Assembly: GCA_000380225.1 (NCBI GenBank)
Contig: KB904821.1
Location: 3,078,401 to 3,111,833 of the forward strand
Source of the DNA: a filamentous cyanobacterium ESFC-1
Lineage (GTDB): Bacteria > Cyanobacteriota > Cyanobacteriia > Cyanobacteriales > Spirulinaceae
Reading direction: 5' to 3'
Length of the DNA: 33,433 bases
Each line of letters starts with the position of its first letter. Position 1 is the stretch's first letter. A model generated the notes under the pieces. It had not been told where the DNA came from and did not search any database. It saw only the letters and a program-made list of their open reading frames with translations. Shown one piece after another: positions 24,211 to 30,455 of the stretch. The position numbers and the translations under genes are program-made.

Positions 24211-25145
24211 ATTTAACCGCCGAAACCAAAGTTTTAATTCAAGGCATCGATCAACCGATAGGCCGTCACTACGCTCAACGCATGAAAGCCTATGGTACTC
24301 TTGTGGTCGCAGGAGTGAGTGTCGGTCACGGCGATACCACAATTGATGATATTCCTTGTTTTAACTTGGTCGAGGAAGCGATCGCCCAGGTGGGGGAAAT
24401 TGGTATGAGTTTGATTTTTGCCAATCCCTATCATGTTTTGGATGCAGCCCTAGAAGCGATAGATAGCGGCATTCGGCAACTCGCGATCGCGGCGGCAGGC
24501 ATTCCTCCCCTAGATTTGATGCAATTGTTTGACAAAGCTAAAACCACGAATACCCTGATTTTAGGGCCGGGGAGTGCCGGGGCGATCGTACCGGGAAAAA
24601 TTTGGATTGGAACTTGCGAACCCCAATTTTATACACCGGGGAATGTGGCAATGATTAGCCGTAGCGATCGCCTCGCTGATGAAGTTGCCCTCAGTTTAAC
24701 CCAAGGGAATATCGGTCAATCGATTGCGGTACATTTGGGGACGGGGGCGATGATTGGGTCGAGTTTTCGGGATTGGTTGGGATTTCTGGCAGAAGATGAT
24801 GCTACAGAAGCGATTGTGTTGATCGAACAAAACGCCCAAGGCAGTTACGAAGCAGCCCAAGAATTAGAAAACCTTAATCTCAAAAAGCCCATTGTTGCTT
24901 ATGTGGTGGGTCATACTGTCCCCATAGCCAAAGCAGAAAGCGATGCAGCTTCGGCGATCGCGTCTCAACTGACTTGTACCATTCCCCACACGAACACGGC
25001 TAAACAAAAAATCGCGGCTTTCAAAAAAGCCAAAATCGCGATCGCGGATTATCCCCAAGATTTACCGACTTTGGTTAATAATGCCCTGAAAAAGAAAACA
25101 CCTCGCCGCCGCACACCTCCCCGCCGTCGCAGGTCTACTAATTAG
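24207..25145 (+). CDS. SucD-like protein lacking the catalytic histidine
   Basis: 312 residues, homologous to the alpha subunit of succinyl-CoA synthetase: CoA-binding Rossmann domain (KVLIQGIDQPIGRHYAQRMKAYG, VVAGVSVGHG, IFANPYHVLDAALEA) and ligase domain. In active enzymes the phosphorylated His lies in K-R-M-G-H-A-G-A. Here the aligned residues, gapless from AYVVGHTVP (231-239), read AKAESDAASA (241-250), with Asp246 at the His position. The NCPG loop before IVPG is also changed (GPGSAGAIVPGK). So the usual phospho-transfer is not expected. The C-terminus has an extra Arg/Pro/Lys tail (KKKTPRRRTPPRRRRSTN). The start codon lies in a heptamer repeat and has no clear ribosome binding site. 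It follows the sucC-like gene; together they may be a non-canonical pair. Confidence 0.82.
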   Translation: MNLTAETKVLIQGIDQPIGRHYAQRMKAYGTLVVAGVSVGHGDTTIDDIPCFNLVEEAIAQVGEIGMSLIFANPYHVLDAALEAIDSGIRQLAIAAAGIPPLDLMQLFDKAKTTNTLILGPGSAGAIVPGKIWIGTCEPQFYTPGNVAMISRSDRLADEVALSLTQGNIGQSIAVHLGTGAMIGSSFRDWLGFLAEDDATEAIVLIEQNAQGSYEAAQELENLNLKKPIVAYVVGHTVPIAKAESDAASAIASQLTCTIPHTNTAKQKIAAFKKAKIAIADYPQDLPTLVNNALKKKTPRRRTPPRRRRSTN

Positions 25146-25149
25146 TTAT

Positions 25150-25260
25150 TTGTCATTTGTCTTTGGTCATTTGTTGTTGGTTGTTGGTTGTTAGTTATTG
25201 GTTATTGGTTATTGGTTATTGGTTGTTGGTTATTAGTTACTATATTTGTTATTAGTTATA
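25150..25260. repeat. Heptamer STRR array of TTGGTTA type
   Basis: Degenerate 7-mers TTGGTTG, TTAGTTA and several TTGGTTA copies, becoming irregular at both ends. The core is about 25178-25240. It starts right after the sucD-like stop at 25145. Confidence 0.8.
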
Positions 25261-25261
25261 A

Positions 25262-25370
25262 ATTGTTCATTGTAAATTGTAAATTATTCATTGTAAATTG
25301 TTCATTGTAAATTGTAAATTGTTCATTGTAAATTGTAAATTGTTCATTATAAATTGTTCATTGTAAATTG
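25262..25370. repeat. Heptamer STRR array of ATTGTAA/ATTGTTC type, 15 units
   Basis: Fifteen 7-mers plus ATTG, built from ATTGTAA and ATTGTTC with few variants (ATTATTC, ATTATAA). It ends 2 bases before the ATG of the methyltransferase at 25373, so no Shine-Dalgarno is present there. Confidence 0.9.
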
Positions 25371-25372
25371 CC

Positions 25373-27526
25373 ATGACAGTAGATTGCGATCGCTTTGCCG
25401 AAATTGCCCGCCAATGTGAAACCAGCGCGATCGGTAAGTTGCTTCCAGGGGCGCTATACGTCCATGTGAGTGCGTTGAGCGCCCTAGAAGCGCCACTGCA
25501 AGCTTACGAACAAAAAGCCCGTCAAGCGTCTCCTCAGATTCAAGGGGCGACTTTGGTTAAGTTTAGTCGCGATCGCGCTTCGTTGTCTTATCTGTTTTAC
25601 CCAGACTTTGACAACAATCCTCACCCCCCGTTAGAAGCCAGTATTGTGGTTAATCCCGACACTTTAGAAGTCCAATATCGCAATTATCGCAACTCAGATA
25701 ATCCGCCAATATTGCATCGCAAAGAAACCTTTGTTACCCCAAATTATCCCGGTTATAACCAGTTTGCCCAACTGACGTATCACGAAGAACGATTGGGCTT
25801 GTTAGACGATCCCCGTTTTATTGGGACGCAGCGAGAATGGCAAAAACGCCTTGAGGATTTTGGGGTAACAATTCAAGACCACAAATTAGTTGAAAGAGAA
25901 GGTCAAACATCCTCTGAGTTGCCGTTTCCGACCATTGAACGCCACAAAGCCGCCTTAATTCGTAAATCCCTCTCGCGTCCGGTTCGGGCGGCGCTAGGGG
26001 CAAATTTGTTCCACTCAGAGACGACTTTTTTCGATTACGGTTGCGGTTATGGGGGCGATGTCGAACGTGTTGCTGCGAAGGGTTATGTCTGTTCTGGGTG
26101 GGACCCTTATTATCAACCGGATACGCCTAAAACGGCGGCTGATATTGTTAATTTGGGTTATATCATTAATGTTATTGAAGATACGGCAGAACGGCGAGAA
26201 GCTTTAATTAATGCTTGGGATTTGACTCGTCGGGTTTTGATTGTCGCGGCGCAGGTTTTAATTAGCGATCGCGTCAGCAATCAAATTGCTTATGGGGATG
26301 GGGTAATTACTCGTCGCAATACCTTTCAAAAATATTACGAACAAGAAGAATTAAAAATCTATATCGACCAGGTTTTACAAGTTAATGCCGTTCCCGTCGA
26401 ATTAGGCATTTATTTTGTATTTCGGGATGAAGCCCAAGCAGAGGCATTTCGGGCTTCTCGTTTTCATTCTCGCGCCACAACCCCACGCATTCGCGTTCAA
26501 TTACGAAACTTTGAAGATTACGCGGAAATGTTAACGCCGTTGATGGATTTTGTCACGGAACGGGGGCGACTACCAGCTAAAGGGGAATTAGAAACAGAAG
26601 CCGTGATTTTGAATGAGTTTCGCTCTTATCGCTATGCTTGGAAGTTGGTTTTGCAAGCGACAGATGAGGCAGAATGGCAAGAAATAGCTCAAACTCGTCG
26701 CCAAGATTTACAAGTTTATTTGGCGTTATCCCACTTTAGCAAACGCCCCAAAGTTCGCGAACTTTCACCCACGACAAAAGAAGATATCAAAGCGTTATTT
26801 GGCAGTTATAAAAAGGCTTGTTTGTTTGCCGACATGATGCTATTTAGTGTCGGAGATTTAGAGATTTTAGCGGATTTATGTCAGGAAAGCTCCGTGGGTT
26901 TAAAACGTCGCAATTCTTTTACAATTCATATTAGCGCCTTAGAAAGTCTCAAGCCATTATTGCGCTTATATGAAGGTTGCGCGAGTCGGACAATTGGCCG
27001 TTTTGAAGGGGCAAATGTAATTAAGTTCCACCTCAATAAGCCCTGTATTTCCTATTTATCTTATCCCGATTTTGATAACGATCCCCATCCGGGGTTACAG
27101 GTGAGTATGCGGGTGGATTTACAAGATTTAAACCGGGTTTCTTACCAAGAATATAATCCCGAAAATCCGCCTATTTTACATCAAAAAGAGGCGTTGGTTT
27201 TACCGGATTATCCCAATTATGAAAAATTTGCCCGTTTGACGATTCAAGAACAAGACCGAGGTTTGTTAGAATACCCCAATAAAATTCGCGATCGCCGCAG
27301 TTGGTTACAATATCTAGCCGAACAGGGTTGTGAAATGCGAAACGGTCGTTTATTCTGGCGCAAAGATATCGATCCTTATCAACTCAAAATTCTCAAAGCT
27401 GCCGTAAACCGTCGCGCAAGTCGTCGTCGCAAACAGGAAAAAACCGCCCAAATCGCCGCCCAAAACCCGCATGATTTAGCCCTAGAAGACGCAGAGGCTA
27501 CATTTTCTCAGACTCCCCCAATTTGA
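25373..27526 (+). CDS. Phosphorothioation-associated-type putative methyltransferase with duplicated flanking domain
   Basis: 717 residues. The core (about 184-360) matches the family of 'DNA phosphorothioation-associated putative methyltransferases' (TIGR04096 as I recall): IERHKAALIRKSLSRPVRAA, SAM motif FDYGCGYGGDV (220-230), SGWDPYYQPD (241-250), ADIVNLGYIINVIED, AYGDGVITRRNTFQKYY. A helical part follows (380-500). Residues 19-174 and 507-663 are two copies of one domain: SYLFYPDFDNNPHPPL versus SYLSYPDFDNDPHPGL, NPPILHRKE versus NPPILHQKE, and FAQLT..E..LGLLD versus FARLT..E..RGLLE. No dndA-E, pbe or restriction genes lie nearby. Its start codon abuts a heptamer repeat array. It may modify DNA or another target; the function is unproven in any organism I know. 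Confidence 0.85.
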   Translation: MTVDCDRFAEIARQCETSAIGKLLPGALYVHVSALSALEAPLQAYEQKARQASPQIQGATLVKFSRDRASLSYLFYPDFDNNPHPPLEASIVVNPDTLEVQYRNYRNSDNPPILHRKETFVTPNYPGYNQFAQLTYHEERLGLLDDPRFIGTQREWQKRLEDFGVTIQDHKLVEREGQTSSELPFPTIERHKAALIRKSLSRPVRAALGANLFHSETTFFDYGCGYGGDVERVAAKGYVCSGWDPYYQPDTPKTAADIVNLGYIINVIEDTAERREALINAWDLTRRVLIVAAQVLISDRVSNQIAYGDGVITRRNTFQKYYEQEELKIYIDQVLQVNAVPVELGIYFVFRDEAQAEAFRASRFHSRATTPRIRVQLRNFEDYAEMLTPLMDFVTERGRLPAKGELETEAVILNEFRSYRYAWKLVLQATDEAEWQEIAQTRRQDLQVYLALSHFSKRPKVRELSPTTKEDIKALFGSYKKACLFADMMLFSVGDLEILADLCQESSVGLKRRNSFTIHISALESLKPLLRLYEGCASRTIGRFEGANVIKFHLNKPCISYLSYPDFDNDPHPGLQVSMRVDLQDLNRVSYQEYNPENPPILHQKEALVLPDYPNYEKFARLTIQEQDRGLLEYPNKIRDRRSWLQYLAEQGCEMRNGRLFWRKDIDPYQLKILKAAVNRRASRRRKQEKTAQIAAQNPHDLALEDAEATFSQTPPI

Positions 27527-27625
27527 AGCTGAACCCTAACGCGATCGCATCGGGAAACCCTACCCCAGAAGGTCGAATCAAGGCGTATTATAAAAGAAAC
27601 ATCAAATCTTGAACTCGGTTAAAAC

Positions 27626-27991
27626 ATGAACAGCCAAAATCAACAGGATTGGCAAAAACGCTTACAAGAACTCGAAATCGAAGTGCAACAAACCCCTAGT
27701 CAACAGCAACAAACCCCCAATCAACCACCGCAAAATCAAGTCCCCAACACCGCTACGAGTAACGAAACCTCGATCGAATGGCAAGCCAAATGGCAGCAAA
27801 TTACCACTTGGTTTGGTAACTTGCCCACCATTGCTAAAGTCATTGTCGCGGTTGTCACCCTCTCGGTGAGTTTTTCTCTACTGAAAATGGTGTTTCAACT
27901 GGTTTCGGCTTTGATTGGGATGGCCTTTATTGGGGCTGTGTTGTACGGCGTGTATCGTTTCGCGATCGCCCCCCAATCCTCAAAATCTTAA
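27626..27991 (+). CDS. Small membrane protein of unknown function
   Basis: 121 residues. Residues 1-45 are Gln/Pro/Asn-rich and probably disordered (QNQQDWQKRLQELEIEVQQ leading into QQQQTP). Residues 46-68 hold a short amphipathic stretch (IEWQAKWQQITTWFGNLP). Two transmembrane helices follow: IAKVIVAVVTLSVSFSLLKM and VSALIGMAFIGAVLYGVYRF. It ends with a short cytoplasmic or lumenal tail. I recognise only a general cyanobacterial conserved pattern, with no named domain. It lies 100 bases after the methyltransferase, with HIP1 between, and may or may not be co-transcribed. Confidence 0.75.
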   Translation: MNSQNQQDWQKRLQELEIEVQQTPSQQQQTPNQPPQNQVPNTATSNETSIEWQAKWQQITTWFGNLPTIAKVIVAVVTLSVSFSLLKMVFQLVSALIGMAFIGAVLYGVYRFAIAPQSSKS

Positions 27992-28059
27992 CCCCACGCC
28001 CCGCACTTGAGCTAAAATCGGCTCATAGTCTTTCTAAACTTTGTGTTGAGGGGTAAGTT

Positions 28060-28581
28060 ATGAAGCAGATTCAAGGGGGTTTCGTTGCCGCCGCGATCGC
28101 CACTTTCGGGCTAACCGGAGTCGCGATCGCCCCCAAACCCGCGATCGCCCAAGCGGCTTACGGTAGCTACATCGGCGTTGGCCCTACCGTCGGCATTGTC
28201 AACGATAATCGGGGTAACGGTCAAAACCTAGGGGGCGTGATTGCCTTTCGCTACAAATTCCTAGAAGTCCCCCTTTCCCTGCGTACCCAAGCCCTGATCG
28301 GCAGTGACGGCGGGACAGCAGTAGTTCCCACCGTATCTTATGACTTCCCCATCAACTGGCAAACTGACGCTTATGTGGGCGCAGGAGTTGCCTTCGGGAG
28401 TGGCGATTCTCCCTCCCCCATTGGCGACAAAACCAGCTTTGCCCTTCAACCCGGCATTGATTATGTTATTCCGAATAGCAGTACCGTGGTATTTGGTAAC
28501 GCCATTATTGCCTTTGATGCCTATCGCAACGGCGGTGGGGCAGCATTTTCCCTACAAGGCGGTTTAGGGCTGCAATTTTAG
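28060..28581 (+). CDS. Exported protein, probable small outer-membrane beta-barrel
   Basis: 173 residues. Residues 1-31 are a signal peptide (MKQIQGGF...TFGLTGVAIA...AIAQA) with likely cleavage after AQA. The mature part is rich in alternating beta-strands (GSYIGVGPTVGIV, GGVIAFRYKFLEVPLSLRTQ, TDAYVGAGVAFG, AAFSLQGGLGLQF) and ends in Phe, as outer-membrane barrels do. No catalytic motif. Size suggests an eight-stranded barrel, perhaps a porin-like or adhesion protein. The signal-peptide coding region holds three HIP1 octamers within 55 bases, an unusual density. The start has GAGGGGTAAG upstream as ribosome binding site. The call is from pattern only. Confidence 0.7.
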   Translation: MKQIQGGFVAAAIATFGLTGVAIAPKPAIAQAAYGSYIGVGPTVGIVNDNRGNGQNLGGVIAFRYKFLEVPLSLRTQALIGSDGGTAVVPTVSYDFPINWQTDAYVGAGVAFGSGDSPSPIGDKTSFALQPGIDYVIPNSSTVVFGNAIIAFDAYRNGGGAAFSLQGGLGLQF

Positions 28582-28602
28582 GCAATCGGTATTAGGCAGT
28601 TC

Positions 28603-28664
28603 GGTGGGTTAGGTGGCTAAAACTTAGGCTGTGACGGTAATTCAACAATCCGCCATAACCCACT
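28603..28664. repeat. Palindromic dispersed repeat, copy B
   Basis: Ends GGTGGGTTAGGTGG and CCGCCATAACCCACT are inverted, with the middle CTTAGGCTGTGACGGTAATTC. It is a clear relative of copy A (19208-19269), with about ten differences. Confidence 0.7.
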
Positions 28665-28673
28665 ATTTAGAGT

Positions 28674-28699
28674 GTGTCGCGCCAGTAGTGGCGTGACAC
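28674..28699. repeat. GTAG-loop hairpin, copy 1
   Basis: GTGTCGCGCCA, loop GTAG, TGGCGTGACAC: 11-bp stem with one G-T pair. Copy 2 is at 28795-28820 and a half copy is at 19193-19207. Confidence 0.7.
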
Positions 28700-28794
28700 G
28701 CCTAAAATAAGGCTATAGGTAGGGTGACGAAGCGCGAAGCGTAACGCACCGAAATGTAGGCATTTTAGGTTTTGGCGATCGCACAATTTAAGGT

Positions 28795-28820
28795 GTGTCA
28801 CGGCAGTAGTGCCGCGACAC
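28795..28820. repeat. GTAG-loop hairpin, copy 2
   Basis: GTGTCACGGCA, loop GTAG, TGCCGCGACAC: one mismatch in 11 pairs. Stem bases differ from copy 1 at inner positions on both arms together, so pairing is kept, while the loop GTAG is unchanged. Confidence 0.7.
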
Positions 28821-28861
28821 ACTTTAGACGGTGGGTTACGGCGCTAACTAACTTTATAAAG

Positions 28862-28930
28862 TTTGCTGTCTGGAATCAATAACATAACAGTTGTTATGGT
28901 CAACATAACGCTTGTTATGTTGACAGCAAA
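28862..28930. repeat. Compound palindrome (cruciform-like)
   Basis: Outer arms TTTGCTGTC (28862-28870) and GACAGCAAA (28922-28930) are perfect inverted 9-mers. Inside are CATAACA/TGTTATG at 28883-28898 and a perfect 11-bp hairpin GTCAACATAAC-GCTT-GTTATGTTGAC at 28899-28924. Confidence 0.8.
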
Positions 28931-29000
28931 GCGAGAAATGGTGGGCGATGCCCACCCAGCCCTTTCAAGGTGCTAGACTTGGCGCTCAGTCTTACCGATT

Positions 29001-29040
29001 GAGAGAGGGAGGAGGGGGAAGAGGGGGAGGAGGGGGAAGA
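29001..29040. repeat. GGAGGGGGAAGA purine tract
   Basis: Repeated GGAGGGGGAAGA-like units with four G-runs of three or more; a potential G-quadruplex on the + strand. It is the reverse complement type of the tract at 1-80. Confidence 0.65.
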
Positions 29041-29214
29041 AAAAAACTGTGCTTTCATCTTCAAGTTGGTGATTAAGTGGTAATGATGTTAGCGCCAATG
29101 ACGACAAAATGCGGCTTTGAGGGTTATTCTTGCTTGCTGAAAATTACACCTTGACAGGGGTGGGCGATGCCCACCCTACACACTTAACAATGGAGACAAA
29201 ACCTTAACTTGTCA

Positions 29215-29249
29215 CAAAAGACCAATGACAAAGGACTAATGACCAAAAA
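29215..29249. repeat. Heptamer STRR array, 5 units
   Basis: CAAAAGA, CCAATGA, CAAAGGA, CTAATGA and CCAAAAA, same family as 24155-24210, 14 bases beyond the tpiA stop. Confidence 0.8.
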
Positions 29250-29263
29250 TCGCCCCTACCAAT

Positions 29264-29989
29264 CTAGCTGTAGTTAACAATCGCTGCAAAACTCGCCGGA
29301 TCGAGACTTGCCCCACCGACTAACGCCCCGTCGATTTCCGGTTGTGCCATAATTTCATTAATATTATTGGGTTTCACCGAACCGCCATACTGAATCGGGA
29401 CATCGGGGTTGCTGAGTTGAGAACGGATCAAGCCAATCACGCGGTTGGCTTCGACGGCACCGCAAGTATCTCCTGTACCAATCGCCCAAATCGGTTCGTA
29501 GGCAATAATCAGGTTACTTTGATCGATGTCTACTAAATCTTGTTCGAGTTGCTTGCTGATGATCGCTTCAGTGTCCCCAGAATCACGCTGCTCTTTGCTT
29601 TCACCGACGCACAAAATCGGGGTGAATCCGTGTTTTTGGGCGGCTTTCAGTCGTAGGTTCACCGTTTCGTCCGTTTCCCCGAAATATTGACGGCGTTCGC
29701 TGTGACCGATGATAACGTAACTCACGGCGTATTCTTTCAGCATCGGGCCAGAAATTTCGCCCGTGTACGCCCCTGCGTCTTCCCAGTGGATGTTTTGCGC
29801 CCCTAAACGCACGCGACTACCGTGGAGGTTTTTGGACATGACATCCAACGCGGTAAACGTCGAACACAAAATGATGCCTCGGTTTTCGTCTGTTTTTTCA
29901 GTCTCAGGCAGAAAGGCTTGGAGAAATTCTTTGGCCTCCGCCTGAGTTTTGTACATTTTCCAGTTACCAGCAATAACGATTTTTCGCAC
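29264..29989 (-). CDS. tpiA: Triosephosphate isomerase
   Basis: 241 residues, usual length. It interconverts dihydroxyacetone phosphate and glyceraldehyde 3-phosphate in glycolysis and the Calvin cycle. All active-site parts are present: AGNWKMYK at the N-terminus (Asn, Lys), the catalytic His in IIGHSERR, the catalytic Glu in [11 protein letters not shown], and the phosphate-binding YGGSVKPNN and GALVGGASL. The start is GTG at 29989; no ATG fits the family start ([11 protein letters not shown]). It reads away from the CHAT gene and has a 466-base spacer upstream. Confidence 0.97.
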   Translation of the reverse strand: MRKIVIAGNWKMYKTQAEAKEFLQAFLPETEKTDENRGIILCSTFTALDVMSKNLHGSRVRLGAQNIHWEDAGAYTGEISGPMLKEYAVSYVIIGHSERRQYFGETDETVNLRLKAAQKHGFTPILCVGESKEQRDSGDTEAIISKQLEQDLVDIDQSNLIIAYEPIWAIGTGDTCGAVEANRVIGLIRSQLSNPDVPIQYGGSVKPNNINEIMAQPEIDGALVGGASLDPASFAAIVNYS

Positions 29990-30056
29990 GGTTGATGTAT
30001 CTTGTTGAGTTTTAACGCTTTATTCTCGCACCCTTCAGTTTAGAACGTTCGGGAGA

Positions 30057-30293
30057 TTATCGCGAGATTAAGTCGGGATTTTTTGCCTGTACCTCATGGG
30101 AGGGTTCATTTCGGTGGGGTTGACTGCTAACGGGATGGGCGGAAAACGGGGTTTGGGGTATGAGGATTGTTGTCTGGGCTTGGGTGTTAGCCCTCGATGT
30201 CCAATTCAGGGGGCGATTGGGAATGCTGATTTTGAAGGTAAATCGCCATAACGGGAAGTTGAGGAAATCGGTAACTCGTTTTCTATAACCCAT
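30057..30293 (-). CDS. Uncertain small ORF
   Basis: A 78-codon frame (MGYRKRVTDFLNFPLWRFTF...), basic N-terminus, then a Pro/Gln/Asn-rich tail. I recognise no family. Codon use is not clearly wrong for this genome, but there is no good ribosome binding site. It fills most of the 466-base gap between tpiA and the CHAT gene, so it is either a real small protein or chance. The stretch 29990-30455 shows nothing else except the promoter site at 30351. Confidence 0.25.
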   Translation of the reverse strand: MGYRKRVTDFLNFPLWRFTFKISIPNRPLNWTSRANTQAQTTILIPQTPFSAHPVSSQPHRNEPSHEVQAKNPDLISR

Positions 30294-30350
30294 GAGCTAT
30301 CATTCAGTTACTCAAATCGCTCTATTTTTTATTTCAAAAAAGAAAATAAA

Positions 30351-30370
30351 GTGAATTAAATCACTATAAT
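30351..30370 (+). promoter_or_regulatory. CRP-type site directly before a -10 box
   Basis: GTGAATTAAATCAC (30351-30364) is an exact GTGA-N6-TCAC palindrome, extended by A and T. TATAAT (30365-30370) follows at once, 85 bases before the CHAT gene ATG. A bound CRP-type protein here would sit in the -35/-10 spacer and so should block the promoter. Confidence 0.5.
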
Positions 30371-30455
30371 TTAACGCTGCATAAGGCCAAGGTTGCTAGA
30401 AATAAACTACAGTAGAATCCAGCTAAATTGTTTTTTAATTCTTGCCTAGTTACCC

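Larger units (their letters stand above)
28582..29263. other. 680 bp repeat-rich spacer without genes
   Basis: No gene seen. It is a mosaic of palindromes and short repeats: copy B of the 62-base unit, two GTAG-loop hairpins, a compound palindrome at 28862-28930, GGTGGGCGATGCCCACC-type units near 28940 and 29160, a purine tract (29001-29040) and heptamers (29215-29249). Confidence 0.75.

Noticed and set aside
25150-25370. Regular repeats that might be a CRISPR array
   Set aside because: Units are 7 bases with no spacers and no cas genes nearby; this is the STRR type.
25373-27526. A complete DNA phosphorothioation (dnd) operon
   Set aside because: Only the methyltransferase-like gene is present; no cysteine desulfurase, PAPS-reductase-like or ATPase dnd genes lie within the window.
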